Positions 1 to 7,736 of a stretch of 64,000 nt of DNA are shown here, piece after piece. How positions within the stretch are numbered: position 1 is the first letter of the stretch; each line of letters opens with the position of its first letter. Both the position numbers and the translations under genes were made by a program. Origin of the DNA: JBGSOV01 sp041738935 (GTDB lineage Bacteria; Patescibacteriota; Gracilibacteria; CAIRYL01; GCA-016699755); contig JBGSOV010000020.1 in the NCBI GenBank assembly GCA_041738935.1, forward strand, positions 62,001 through 126,000. The letters are read 5' to 3'. The notes under the pieces are model-generated. The model was not told where the DNA came from and did no database searches. It worked only from the letters and a program-made list of their open reading frames with translations.

Positions 1-2918
1 TCCAGAATCGGCTTGTGATCAAGCCCCCTAAGATTTTGTAAATACTCCTTATCAACATCTCGATGAGAACTTACCCACTCCGCGAATGTTCCCAATTGCG
101 AAAGTTGCTCTTTCACCTCTGTTTTCTCCTGATCGGTTTTCTGCGTGAGTTGTTTTTGAAAAACTGCCTGATTGATCTCTTCATAAGCGCCAGCTTCTTT
201 GAGCTCTGATGCGCTTTTTCGCCATTCACTTGCTTTGACGCGCACTTTGCCTTCCGCAGTCGCTTGAACATTTGTTTTCGAATTATTCCATTCGGCATCT
301 TCTACGACTTCGATAACGCCTTTCTTCGCAAGAGATTGTTTTCGCTCTTCGGTAAGTCCAATCCTTTCTGCACCATAGGCAGAACCATATTTTTCAACTT
401 CTTCCAAAACCTGCGTAGGCGTTGGAAACGCATTGGGTGTTTGCTGTTTTTTTACCTGCAATTCTGCAAGGCGATTTGCACGCGCATCAAGTATCGATTG
501 AATATCTGCGCGATCCACATCACCAAAAGTATCAGCTTTGCGATCATCAAGCGCACCAAGAATATCGTCGCACGAAGCGTCGAGATTAAGAATATATGCC
601 GAAAGTTCTTCCTCCTTTTTTAATTGCTCTTTTTCGTCGTTCGTCAGCGCGTCCTCCGAATTTTGTGAAGCCGCCTTGCGTGCCAGCTCGGATTGTTGAC
701 TTCGATGCATTTCTGCCAGCTTTTCAGAAATATGTTTCGCATCACAAAATTTGTCATACCACTTTTCGACATCTGTCTTTTCTATTTCGTACAGATCAAG
801 ATATCCTTGCCTAATTTCTTCAAACCGATTATGTATTTCGTTATTCTCAATCGTCTTTCCTTCGATGATTTTTGCCATATCAGCAGAATTGCTGGTAGTC
901 ATCTGTTTTACTTGCTCGGAAACATGTTCAACAGCAGCGGCTTTGACACTTTTGAGGCGAACAAAATCTTGGTAAAACATGTTTTGCTGAACAGCACCAG
1001 CATATTGCTCAATGCTTTTACTTTCCGTCTCCTGTTCAATCGCCTTGCGAAGAAAAGAATTTGTTTTTATCAAATTCCCCTGATTGAGACCTTCGGCTAG
1101 TGCAGTGCATGGCTGAGCCAAAACGCGCTCAGCTGCAAATGATCTTTGCCCATCACCCGGAATTTCGTACCCCCATTTTTCCGCGAATAAAAGATAATCT
1201 TGCAGAGGATTTTTGAGGGCATCTTCTTGAGCTGCCTGTGCATGAAAGAGAATGGCGGAAATGACTTGCGTGACTTCCTGTGGAATCGCTTCATTTTCGA
1301 TGTCGTTCTTTGGTACATCAGTTCGCTTTTGCTCAAGGTCGGAATATTGCACGAAAACGGTGTTGTCTTCGAGTTGGCGCAATGTTTCAAGTGTTTGTAA
1401 ATCATCGTGATTAGAATTCGCTAGCTTGAGCGCAGCATCTTGATACCTGGCTCGTTGGGCAAGTGCCCGCATGCCAGAACTGTCATCTGGATTTTCTGAA
1501 GGATCATCTTGATACGCCAAGAGCGCATCCTTATTTAGACCGTGTACGGCAAATTGTTGTTGCAATCGAGCATCAATTTCTTCGGATTGGATGCGTATGG
1601 TTTCTTCGGATTTTTGACGAACGACACCTGCCAAAAACTCATCGACCTGTTGCAAGAGTTCGACCATAATCTTGTTCTGCGTTTTTACATCTTCACTATC
1701 CTGAATTTCTTCAAATAATTCATTACGCTTTTGATGCATGAGCTGAAGATCGTTCGGAGATGAAATATTTTTGGCGATTTCCCCGAGCTCTTCATACAAA
1801 GTGTTTGCTTCGAACACATTAAAAAGCGGCTTGTCTTTATCAATCTCTGGATGAGCAGTATAATACTGCTCCTTTGCAAGATGCCAAGCATTGTATAAAT
1901 CTTCACCAAAACTTCGAGCGTCATCGAGATTTTTTTCGAATGATTTTTGCAAATGGGTGTAGCCCGATTCGATCCCAACTTGCGTCAGTCCCATGATTTC
2001 GGCGAATGCTTTTTTGTCCGCGATCTTGTCGTTGAGTTTGTTGATATTCTCGCGTGTCAGGTGGCGGCGCAAATACGCATCGCGCATTTGGACAAGCCGA
2101 GTGTTTTTGTACGGCAGTTTCGCAAGCGCAGTAAAAAAATCCTGCAGGAATTCCAGCGAAGATTCGTCAGAGGAAAAAACTTCGATAATTCTAGAAAGTG
2201 GCACTTGGAATAAGCGCATATATTCGGCGACTTCGAGCTTGTCTTTTTTTGACTTAAAAATATCGATGATATCCGAATATCCATCCAGCTCTTCCGAAGC
2301 AGAAAGGAGGTGGTAGATTTCATCCGCTTCTGCTGTCGGCAAAAACAATGCCGCTTCCGTGAGAATTTCTTGCTCTTCTGTGTCCATTAAAGACATTGCA
2401 TGTTTCGCGGAAGCGTACTCTGCTGCATAATATCCGCGAGCTTTTTCCAAAAACGCCCGATAGATGTCTGCCCGCAAAGAATAGTGCTCGTGAGCGGCTT
2501 CGTACAAAATCTGGATGTCACTCGGATCAGTAACTCTTTTTTCATGCAAGAGCTGGACAGCGATTTTTGCGAGTGCGCGTCGGCGCAGGTCGTAACTCAT
2601 AATCGTAGAGGCGAGCTGCTCTTTTAGAAAGTCCTGTTCAGGGAAGGCAATCTCTTCCGCTGCAGCAAGGATCGCTTTTACTTTTGTGAGATTTTCTAAC
2701 TGTTGCTTGGTGTGCACTGTGGTTATATCGGGCGCTCGTTCGGTTGTGATTCCGGGAGCTAGTATATCGATTTTTGCTCGTGTCCAGTCTTCAATCAAAT
2801 TTGGATTATCCTGACTTCTTTTCTGCTCCTTTGCATCCTCATCCAAAAACACCATCCTCTTCTCCAAAAAGTAGTGTTTGCGTTCGTGCCAAGCCGAATT
2901 ATATGGAATGTGAAGCAT
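1..2918 (-). CDS. Giant helical protein of unknown function, C-terminus cut by window edge
   Basis: The minus-strand frame is open from an ATG at 2918 to the window edge, giving at least 972 residues. A TAA stop lies in frame two codons upstream, which fixes the start. The product begins MLHIPYNSAWHERKHYF and is rich in Glu, Lys, Gln, Ala and Leu. It looks almost wholly alpha-helical with long coiled-coil stretches. I see no signal peptide, membrane segment, Walker motif or Cys cluster, so it is probably cytoplasmic. I recognise no family. The fragments read on the plus strand here are shadows. The low-complexity helical character could reflect a scaffold or structural role, but nothing in the sequence shows it. 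Confidence 0.85.
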   Translation of the reverse strand, partial: MLHIPYNSAWHERKHYFLEKRMVFLDEDAKEQKRSQDNPNLIEDWTRAKIDILAPGITTERAPDITTVHTKQQLENLTKVKAILAAAEEIAFPEQDFLKEQLASTIMSYDLRRRALAKIAVQLLHEKRVTDPSDIQILYEAAHEHYSLRADIYRAFLEKARGYYAAEYASAKHAMSLMDTEEQEILTEAALFLPTAEADEIYHLLSASEELDGYSDIIDIFKSKKDKLEVAEYMRLFQVPLSRIIEVFSSDESSLEFLQDFFTALAKLPYKNTRLVQMRDAYLRRHLTRENINKLNDKIADKKAFAEIMGLTQVGIESGYTHLQKSFEKNLDDARSFGEDLYNAWHLAKEQYYTAHPEIDKDKPLFNVFEANTLYEELGEIAKNISSPNDLQLMHQKRNELFEEIQDSEDVKTQNKIMVELLQQVDEFLAGVVRQKSEETIRIQSEEIDARLQQQFAVHGLNKDALLAYQDDPSENPDDSSGMRALAQRARYQDAALKLANSNHDDLQTLETLRQLEDNTVFVQYSDLEQKRTDVPKNDIENEAIPQEVTQVISAILFHAQAAQEDALKNPLQDYLLFAEKWGYEIPGDGQRSFAAERVLAQPCTALAEGLNQGNLIKTNSFLRKAIEQETESKSIEQYAGAVQQNMFYQDFVRLKSVKAAAVEHVSEQVKQMTTSNSADMAKIIEGKTIENNEIHNRFEEIRQGYLDLYEIEKTDVEKWYDKFCDAKHISEKLAEMHRSQQSELARKAASQNSEDALTNDEKEQLKKEEELSAYILNLDASCDDILGALDDRKADTFGDVDRADIQSILDARANRLAELQVKKQQTPNAFPTPTQVLEEVEKYGSAYGAERIGLTEERKQSLAKKGVIEVVEDAEWNNSKTNVQATAEGKVRVKASEWRKSASELKEAGAYEEINQAVFQKQLTQKTDQEKTEVKEQLSQLGTFAEWVSSHRDVDKEYLQNLRGLDHKPIL

Positions 2919-3092
2919 GTATTAAAATCGCTTAGAAAAGAGCTTTGCGTATAATTTGTTTTTGTTCGTTAAGATATTCCTAGTATTTTAGCATAACTAA
3001 ATGGTTTTAACAACAAATGCAAGCGATTTTCTTGCTCATTAGGAAGCCACTCGCTTGCAGAAGAATGACTTTTGTTTTTGACAAAAAATCAC

Positions 3093-3098
3093 TATAAT
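3093..3098 (+). promoter_or_regulatory. Likely -10 element of the MFS gene
   Basis: A perfect TATAAT lies 29 nt before the MFS start codon. A TTGACA at 3078-3083 is only 9 nt upstream, too close for a normal -35, and the correctly spaced hexamer is poor. The start point would be near 3105. Confidence 0.5.
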
Positions 3099-3127
3099 AC
3101 AGAGATAAAACCTTCACGACGTCGCCC

Positions 3128-4717
3128 ATGAAAGTTCCTGGATTTGTCCTCTCGCACACAAACATCAAAGATGCCAAAATTTGGCATTTTTACCTGCTTA
3201 TGACTGGTTGGGCTTGTGTATATACCACGATGAATGTCGCAGTGATTTTGTTTTTGCAAGATGCACTCGGCAGTATTTTTATGGCGGGATTGGCGCTCGC
3301 GCTTGGTTCGGTTTGCGCGCTCCTCTTTGATGGCGTGTTTTCGTCATTACAAAAAGTTTTCAGCGCACGCAGCTTGTTTTTGACTTCCATCATGGGAATG
3401 ATTTTGGCGGTTTTTTTGTTTGTGATTTCTTTTCATCCGGTCTTTGTTTTTTTGGCAGTGATTTTATTCCGTATTGCCTACGATTTGTGCGATATAACTG
3501 CAGTTTCGTATATCTTGGCAGAAAGCTTGCCGGCAGAATATGGACAAAATCTTTCTTACAAGCAACTCTCGCAAGGCATTGGAATGATTGGCGGATTTTT
3601 GGTATCGGCGATTGTGTTGTCGACGGCATATTTTGTCGGCGATATCTCGGAAGCGGTGATGGACAAAACAAGCCAACTTTTTGATGCGCAGTTGCAAACA
3701 GCATTTGTTTCGGCACTCTTTTTTGTAAAAGCCTTTCTGCTCATTTTATTAATCGCATTATGGGGAGCAGCATATTTGCTGTTCGATCAAGAAGAGTTCG
3801 AACTTTCGCGCGCCAAAATCGTCAGTTCGTTTCAAGAACTCGAAGCTGAAACGGTCAAAGAACTTAAGAAAAAAACAGCAAAAATCGTGCGCAATATCCC
3901 TGGTTTGCAATTGCAACAAGCAACCGGACAAGAGATACGCCTTGTTTCTACCGACATCAAACATCAATTTGATTTTCGTGCAACCTTCTCCGAACTTGGC
4001 TCTGCCATGAAAGATATTTTTCTCGTAATTCGCAAACGCCCAAGCAATATCCCACTTGTTTGGTCGCTATCCGTCTTGTGTATTTTTTCATATTGGGACA
4101 CATTTTTGGGCACGTTTATGCCCATCTTTTTTACCGAAATCCTCCGCGAGCAAAGCGGCTGGCTTCATGCTGTCCCGGGGAGTATTTTGATGTTTTTGTT
4201 TATCGTGCCAGTGCTCGGATTATTACCGTTGGCCGCCAAATGGGGAGACAAACATGGACGGCATTATCTCATTATGACGGGGCTTGTTTTGACGACTATT
4301 GCCTCTTTTGCTGTGGGGCTGATGGATCCGAAACAATTCTTCCTGTTTTTGCTTGCTGGCTTTGGTATTTCATTTGGATATTTGTTTGTGATGAGCGCGG
4401 TGCGCGCCAATACCGCTGCCAAGTTGAATGAATTTTTGGCAATGGAACGTGGTGACGACAAAATCGACAGTAATGCTTTTGCAGGATCGATGATGCTGAC
4501 CGACAATTTGGGGAATATTGTCGGCACACTCCTGGGCGGCGCGTTGATTACTTTTTTCAGTTTTCAAGGTTTTTTCGTCATTTTTGGTGTGTTACTTCTT
4601 GTCATTATTGCCATTACGATTCGAAAATACTCACAAATCACCGGATATGCCTATGTTTTGCAATCTCCTGTTGTGCAGATTAAAGTAGCCGAAACACCCT
4701 TAGCCAGCAGTGAGTAA
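3128..4717 (+). CDS. Major facilitator superfamily-like transporter
   Basis: The 529-residue integral membrane protein has about twelve hydrophobic helices in two halves. They are separated by a charged cytoplasmic loop at about residues 225-305 (EEFELSRAKI to FRATFSELGSA). The second half carries an MFS-like loop, AAKWGDKHGRHYLI, matching the G-x3-D-x2-GR/K-R pattern between helices. This supports secondary transport across the inner membrane. Nothing shows the substrate. The gene has its own -10 element and no clear ribosome binding site. Its 3' end overlaps the convergent DJ-1 gene by 18 nt. The long central loop is more than usual for the family. The superfamily call is good; the specificity is unknown. 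Confidence 0.75.
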   Translation: MKVPGFVLSHTNIKDAKIWHFYLLMTGWACVYTTMNVAVILFLQDALGSIFMAGLALALGSVCALLFDGVFSSLQKVFSARSLFLTSIMGMILAVFLFVISFHPVFVFLAVILFRIAYDLCDITAVSYILAESLPAEYGQNLSYKQLSQGIGMIGGFLVSAIVLSTAYFVGDISEAVMDKTSQLFDAQLQTAFVSALFFVKAFLLILLIALWGAAYLLFDQEEFELSRAKIVSSFQELEAETVKELKKKTAKIVRNIPGLQLQQATGQEIRLVSTDIKHQFDFRATFSELGSAMKDIFLVIRKRPSNIPLVWSLSVLCIFSYWDTFLGTFMPIFFTEILREQSGWLHAVPGSILMFLFIVPVLGLLPLAAKWGDKHGRHYLIMTGLVLTTIASFAVGLMDPKQFFLFLLAGFGISFGYLFVMSAVRANTAAKLNEFLAMERGDDKIDSNAFAGSMMLTDNLGNIVGTLLGGALITFFSFQGFFVIFGVLLLVIIAITIRKYSQITGYAYVLQSPVVQIKVAETPLASSE

Positions 4718-5224
4718 CTGCCAAAATGCCAGCGCGGTTTCTTCGGTAGCACTCGGTCCTTTACCCGTGCACAAATTGCCATCGACAACCGTTTGCTCAT
4801 CGAGAAAGATGGCACCATTTTTGGCGCACAGCGCAGCGAACTTCCCGTCATCATTGTAGCCAGTGCATTTTTTAGCAGTCAAAAGTCTCCATTTGGTAAA
4901 ATTCTGCGTCGCTGCACAAATGGCGCCAAATACTTTGTTTGCCGCTACAAACTGCTCTGTCAGATGTTTTGCAGTTTCGTTTTCTTGAAAAATCAGGCTG
5001 CCACCGCCACCCACGAAAAAAATCGCATCAAAATTATTTGAATCTCCTTCCGATAAAATGTATTCGTGTTGCACTTTGTAGCCAAAACGCCCGATTGATT
5101 CGTGTGTTAATGAAGTCGTTTTTACAGACGCGCCCAGCTGCTCCCAAAAAGCGCGTGGCACGATATATTCGCTGTCGCGAAAGTTGTCTGGTGCAAGTAC
5201 CATCAGAATTTTTTTCATACGCAT
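4700..5224 (-). CDS. DJ-1/PfpI family protein
   Basis: The 174-residue cytoplasmic protein has the class I glutamine amidotransferase-like fold of DJ-1/PfpI. It starts with a beta strand KKILMVLAP, carries Glu19 in the segment FRDSEY, and has the nucleophile-elbow cysteine Cys103 in VFGAICAATQNF. The glycine run FVGGGGSLIF is the usual loop before it. Family members act as glyoxalases, chaperones or proteases; the sequence does not choose between these. The length is typical. Met1 (5224) and Met3 (5218) are both possible starts. The gene converges on the MFS gene with an 18-nt overlap. Confidence 0.8.
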   Translation of the reverse strand: MRMKKILMVLAPDNFRDSEYIVPRAFWEQLGASVKTTSLTHESIGRFGYKVQHEYILSEGDSNNFDAIFFVGGGGSLIFQENETAKHLTEQFVAANKVFGAICAATQNFTKWRLLTAKKCTGYNDDGKFAALCAKNGAIFLDEQTVVDGNLCTGKGPSATEETALAFWQLLTAG

Positions 5225-5324
5225 TGAAAAAGAACCATCTGTATTTTAGGCTTGTGACTAAGCAATGCAAGATTTTTTTGATGAATGAAAGAATGCAGCT
5301 GTTTGTTTCGAGGAGGAGGAGAAT

Positions 5325-7559
5325 TTATTCTTTGCCGCCAAAGATTTGCACTATGGTGAGCTGCCCTGCTGTTTTGCGTTCCCAACAAAACCCAAAACCG
5401 ACAGTGTCAAAATCGGGTGAGATGATGAGTTCGCGATGAACTGGCGAACGCATCAGACTTTCGTGTGCACTTTGAATGCTGCTGCTCTCGGCAAGATTTT
5501 CGCCGATACTGACATCAATATTATATGTCTCCATCAAATCTCCCGCTGTTTTGCCATCTGGCGTTACGTGTCCAAAATATTTGCGCTCGCACATGTCGTC
5601 TGCCCGCGCTTTTGCCAAATTGGCGACACGTGAATCAATTTTAAACAGATTTAACTTGCGTGTCGCGCGCTCGCGGTTGATATAGCGCAGCATTTCTTCA
5701 GATAATTTGGCATTGTCCAACTCTGCTTCGGTAAGCTGGTCGGACAAACGGAGGTCAAAATAATCCGGGATAATGGGCAAACTTCCTTTCGAAACCGTGC
5801 CTCCGACGAAGAGACTGAGCATGTCTTTGCGATTGATTTCGACCAAGTAGGTTCCGGCTTGTTCCGCCACAAAACTGGCAGCAAAGTCTTTACCATCCAC
5901 TTGTAATGGCACATTAATAATCTGCTCGTCAGGTGCAATCAGCACCATTTCACTTGCGAGAGATTCGTCGCTGGTGCCAAAAATACCAACGATCTCGCCC
6001 GGAACAAATTCTTCCGCGAGATGAACATCGGTCAAATTGTTATCACGACGCGAAATATGTTCTGCAGCCACAAAAGTTTCTTTTCCACCAAAAGCCCAAT
6101 CCGTCTGGCGATCAAGCGCATTTGCGCCGGCACTCGCTCCCCAAAGGCTAATGGTAAATTCGCCGACAGTGAAATCCAAAAAATCGCTGAGCGGCATCAT
6201 CATTTTTGATTCTCCAAAAACATAATATTCTTTGCGGAGTTCTTTTTGTTCAAAAACAATCCGAAACAAATCATTATCATTTTTTTCCCACACGATACTC
6301 GGCATTCCATCATTGATTTCGGAATGCAAATTGCTGGGCGCATTTGTTTCGACGCCAAAAGTTGGCTCGCATTCTGGTCTGACCACGGTGATTTCGGCGA
6401 CTTTGGCGCTCCCTGATGTACCAGGATAAACGGAAAGAGAATAGCTTCCTGCTTCGGAGAAGAGGACAGGAATGCGAAAAACACCGTCTTGCACATCGCC
6501 AACAAAAGACTGCAAGTTACTCGGATCAGATTTTGGCGAAAAGAATACCATCGCCTTTTTGGGTAAGGGTTTTTTTTGAATAACACCAGTAATCAGAGAG
6601 ATTTCTCCGGCGAGAAACTGCTTTGGCAGCGGCTTACCAAGAGTAACATTTGCATAAAAATCTTTGGGATATGTTCCGGTATCGATGGCGAACTTGCATG
6701 TGGCGTCTTCGGCTATCGACTGCGACAGATTGGGAATTTCTGTAGTCGAGTTTTGGAGTGCTAGGACTAATTGCTCCCAGTATTCAGGGTCAAAATCAGC
6801 AGATTTTTCGAGCGCGCTTTTTGCCTGATCAACGCCGTAGGCAAACATTTTTCCGCTGGAATCGAGATCTTGCACTTTGGCGAATAACTTTTGGGCTTCT
6901 GGCAACTGATTACTTTTGAGAAGCACTGCAGCGCGTTCGGCAAGCATCTTGGCATATTGCTCATCTTCACTGGGTGCCTCAGCAGGAGGAGTTGGCGTAA
7001 TTGTCGGCGCAGGCGAATTGTTGACCTTTGGAGCGAGTGAAGCTTTTGCTTTTGGTGTTGGCTTCGTGTTTTTGAGCGGCGGATGTTTTTCGTCATTTTG
7101 AGTGGGAGGTGGCAACGCGATCTCTGGAAGCAGCGGAGGCGCTTCGGGCGTTTCGCCAGCTTCGATGATTTGTAGATATTTTTGCGCTTTGGCATTACCA
7201 GCATTCAGCTCCACAGCTTTGCGCAGCAGTTTTTGTGCTGCTACAATGTCATTTTCACGCAACTTGCCTTCGGCGTATCCGACCAATAGTGAAGCGTAGA
7301 CTGGATCAGCAGCAGGTTCTTTGTTGCTTTCGTCATCATCAGGCAGCGCAGTGTACGTTGGAGAAGTCGCGAGCGGTTCTTCTGCCGTGTTGTCTGGTTG
7401 AGGATCAACGGTCTGCTCTGTTGCAAGTGGAAGAACAATCGGTTCGGGTTGTTGCCAAAAAAGCAGCGCGTCAAATCCTCGCGTAAAACTAACAAAACCA
7501 ATACCAAGCACGGTTACGCAGCACAAGAACGAAATGGAATAGAGATATTTTTTTTTCAT
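5325..7559 (-). CDS. Membrane-anchored CAP/SCP-domain protein with TPR-like region
   Basis: The 744-residue protein begins MKKKYLYSISFLCC, a signal peptide or anchor of about 30 residues. A TPR-like helical pair follows (around 90-135), then a Pro/Ala/Thr-rich linker (about 135-195) and a second TPR-like pair (about 200-250). A long beta-rich middle comes next. The C-terminal 130 residues form a CAP/SCP domain: LRYINRERATRKLNLF, KYFGHVTPDGK, IGENLAES and SPVHRELI, with the histidines and glutamates of the CAP cavity. It is most likely exported and attached to the outer face of the membrane. CAP proteins bind sterols, peptides or wall components; the ligand here is unknown. It is transcribed from a strong promoter at 7591-7618. 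Confidence 0.8.
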   Translation of the reverse strand: MKKKYLYSISFLCCVTVLGIGFVSFTRGFDALLFWQQPEPIVLPLATEQTVDPQPDNTAEEPLATSPTYTALPDDDESNKEPAADPVYASLLVGYAEGKLRENDIVAAQKLLRKAVELNAGNAKAQKYLQIIEAGETPEAPPLLPEIALPPPTQNDEKHPPLKNTKPTPKAKASLAPKVNNSPAPTITPTPPAEAPSEDEQYAKMLAERAAVLLKSNQLPEAQKLFAKVQDLDSSGKMFAYGVDQAKSALEKSADFDPEYWEQLVLALQNSTTEIPNLSQSIAEDATCKFAIDTGTYPKDFYANVTLGKPLPKQFLAGEISLITGVIQKKPLPKKAMVFFSPKSDPSNLQSFVGDVQDGVFRIPVLFSEAGSYSLSVYPGTSGSAKVAEITVVRPECEPTFGVETNAPSNLHSEINDGMPSIVWEKNDNDLFRIVFEQKELRKEYYVFGESKMMMPLSDFLDFTVGEFTISLWGASAGANALDRQTDWAFGGKETFVAAEHISRRDNNLTDVHLAEEFVPGEIVGIFGTSDESLASEMVLIAPDEQIINVPLQVDGKDFAASFVAEQAGTYLVEINRKDMLSLFVGGTVSKGSLPIIPDYFDLRLSDQLTEAELDNAKLSEEMLRYINRERATRKLNLFKIDSRVANLAKARADDMCERKYFGHVTPDGKTAGDLMETYNIDVSIGENLAESSSIQSAHESLMRSPVHRELIISPDFDTVGFGFCWERKTAGQLTIVQIFGGKE

Positions 7560-7590
7560 GCCAAAGCGAAGGAGTTTGCGTAATTATATT

Positions 7591-7618
7591 ATTATACATT
7601 TTTGTATGTAATAGTCAA
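7591..7618 (-). promoter_or_regulatory. Promoter of the CAP-domain gene
   Basis: On the minus strand TTGACT (7618-7613) is followed after 16 nt by TATAAT (7596-7591). The expected start point is near 7584, 25 nt before the ATG at 7559. A second TATAAT lies at 7588-7583. Confidence 0.7.
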
Positions 7619-7736
7619 TGTTTTGCGACATCTTGTATATATCAACGCAACAAAAAAAGCAGTTTCGTTTTTCGGAACAAATACGTACAATCAGCAGCAA
7701 AATCACCCTGCAAAAGTCGCACCTCTTGCCTCGCTT

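Noticed and set aside
3078..3083. TTGACA as the -35 of the MFS promoter
   Set aside because: Only 9 nt from the TATAAT, far below the workable spacing.
5476..5685. Plus-strand frames opposite the CAP-domain gene
   Set aside because: Shadows of a well-supported minus-strand gene.
7602..7736. N-terminal extension of UvrC from TTG at 7602
   Set aside because: The residues do not resemble UvrC, and the family N-terminus fits the ATG at 7737.
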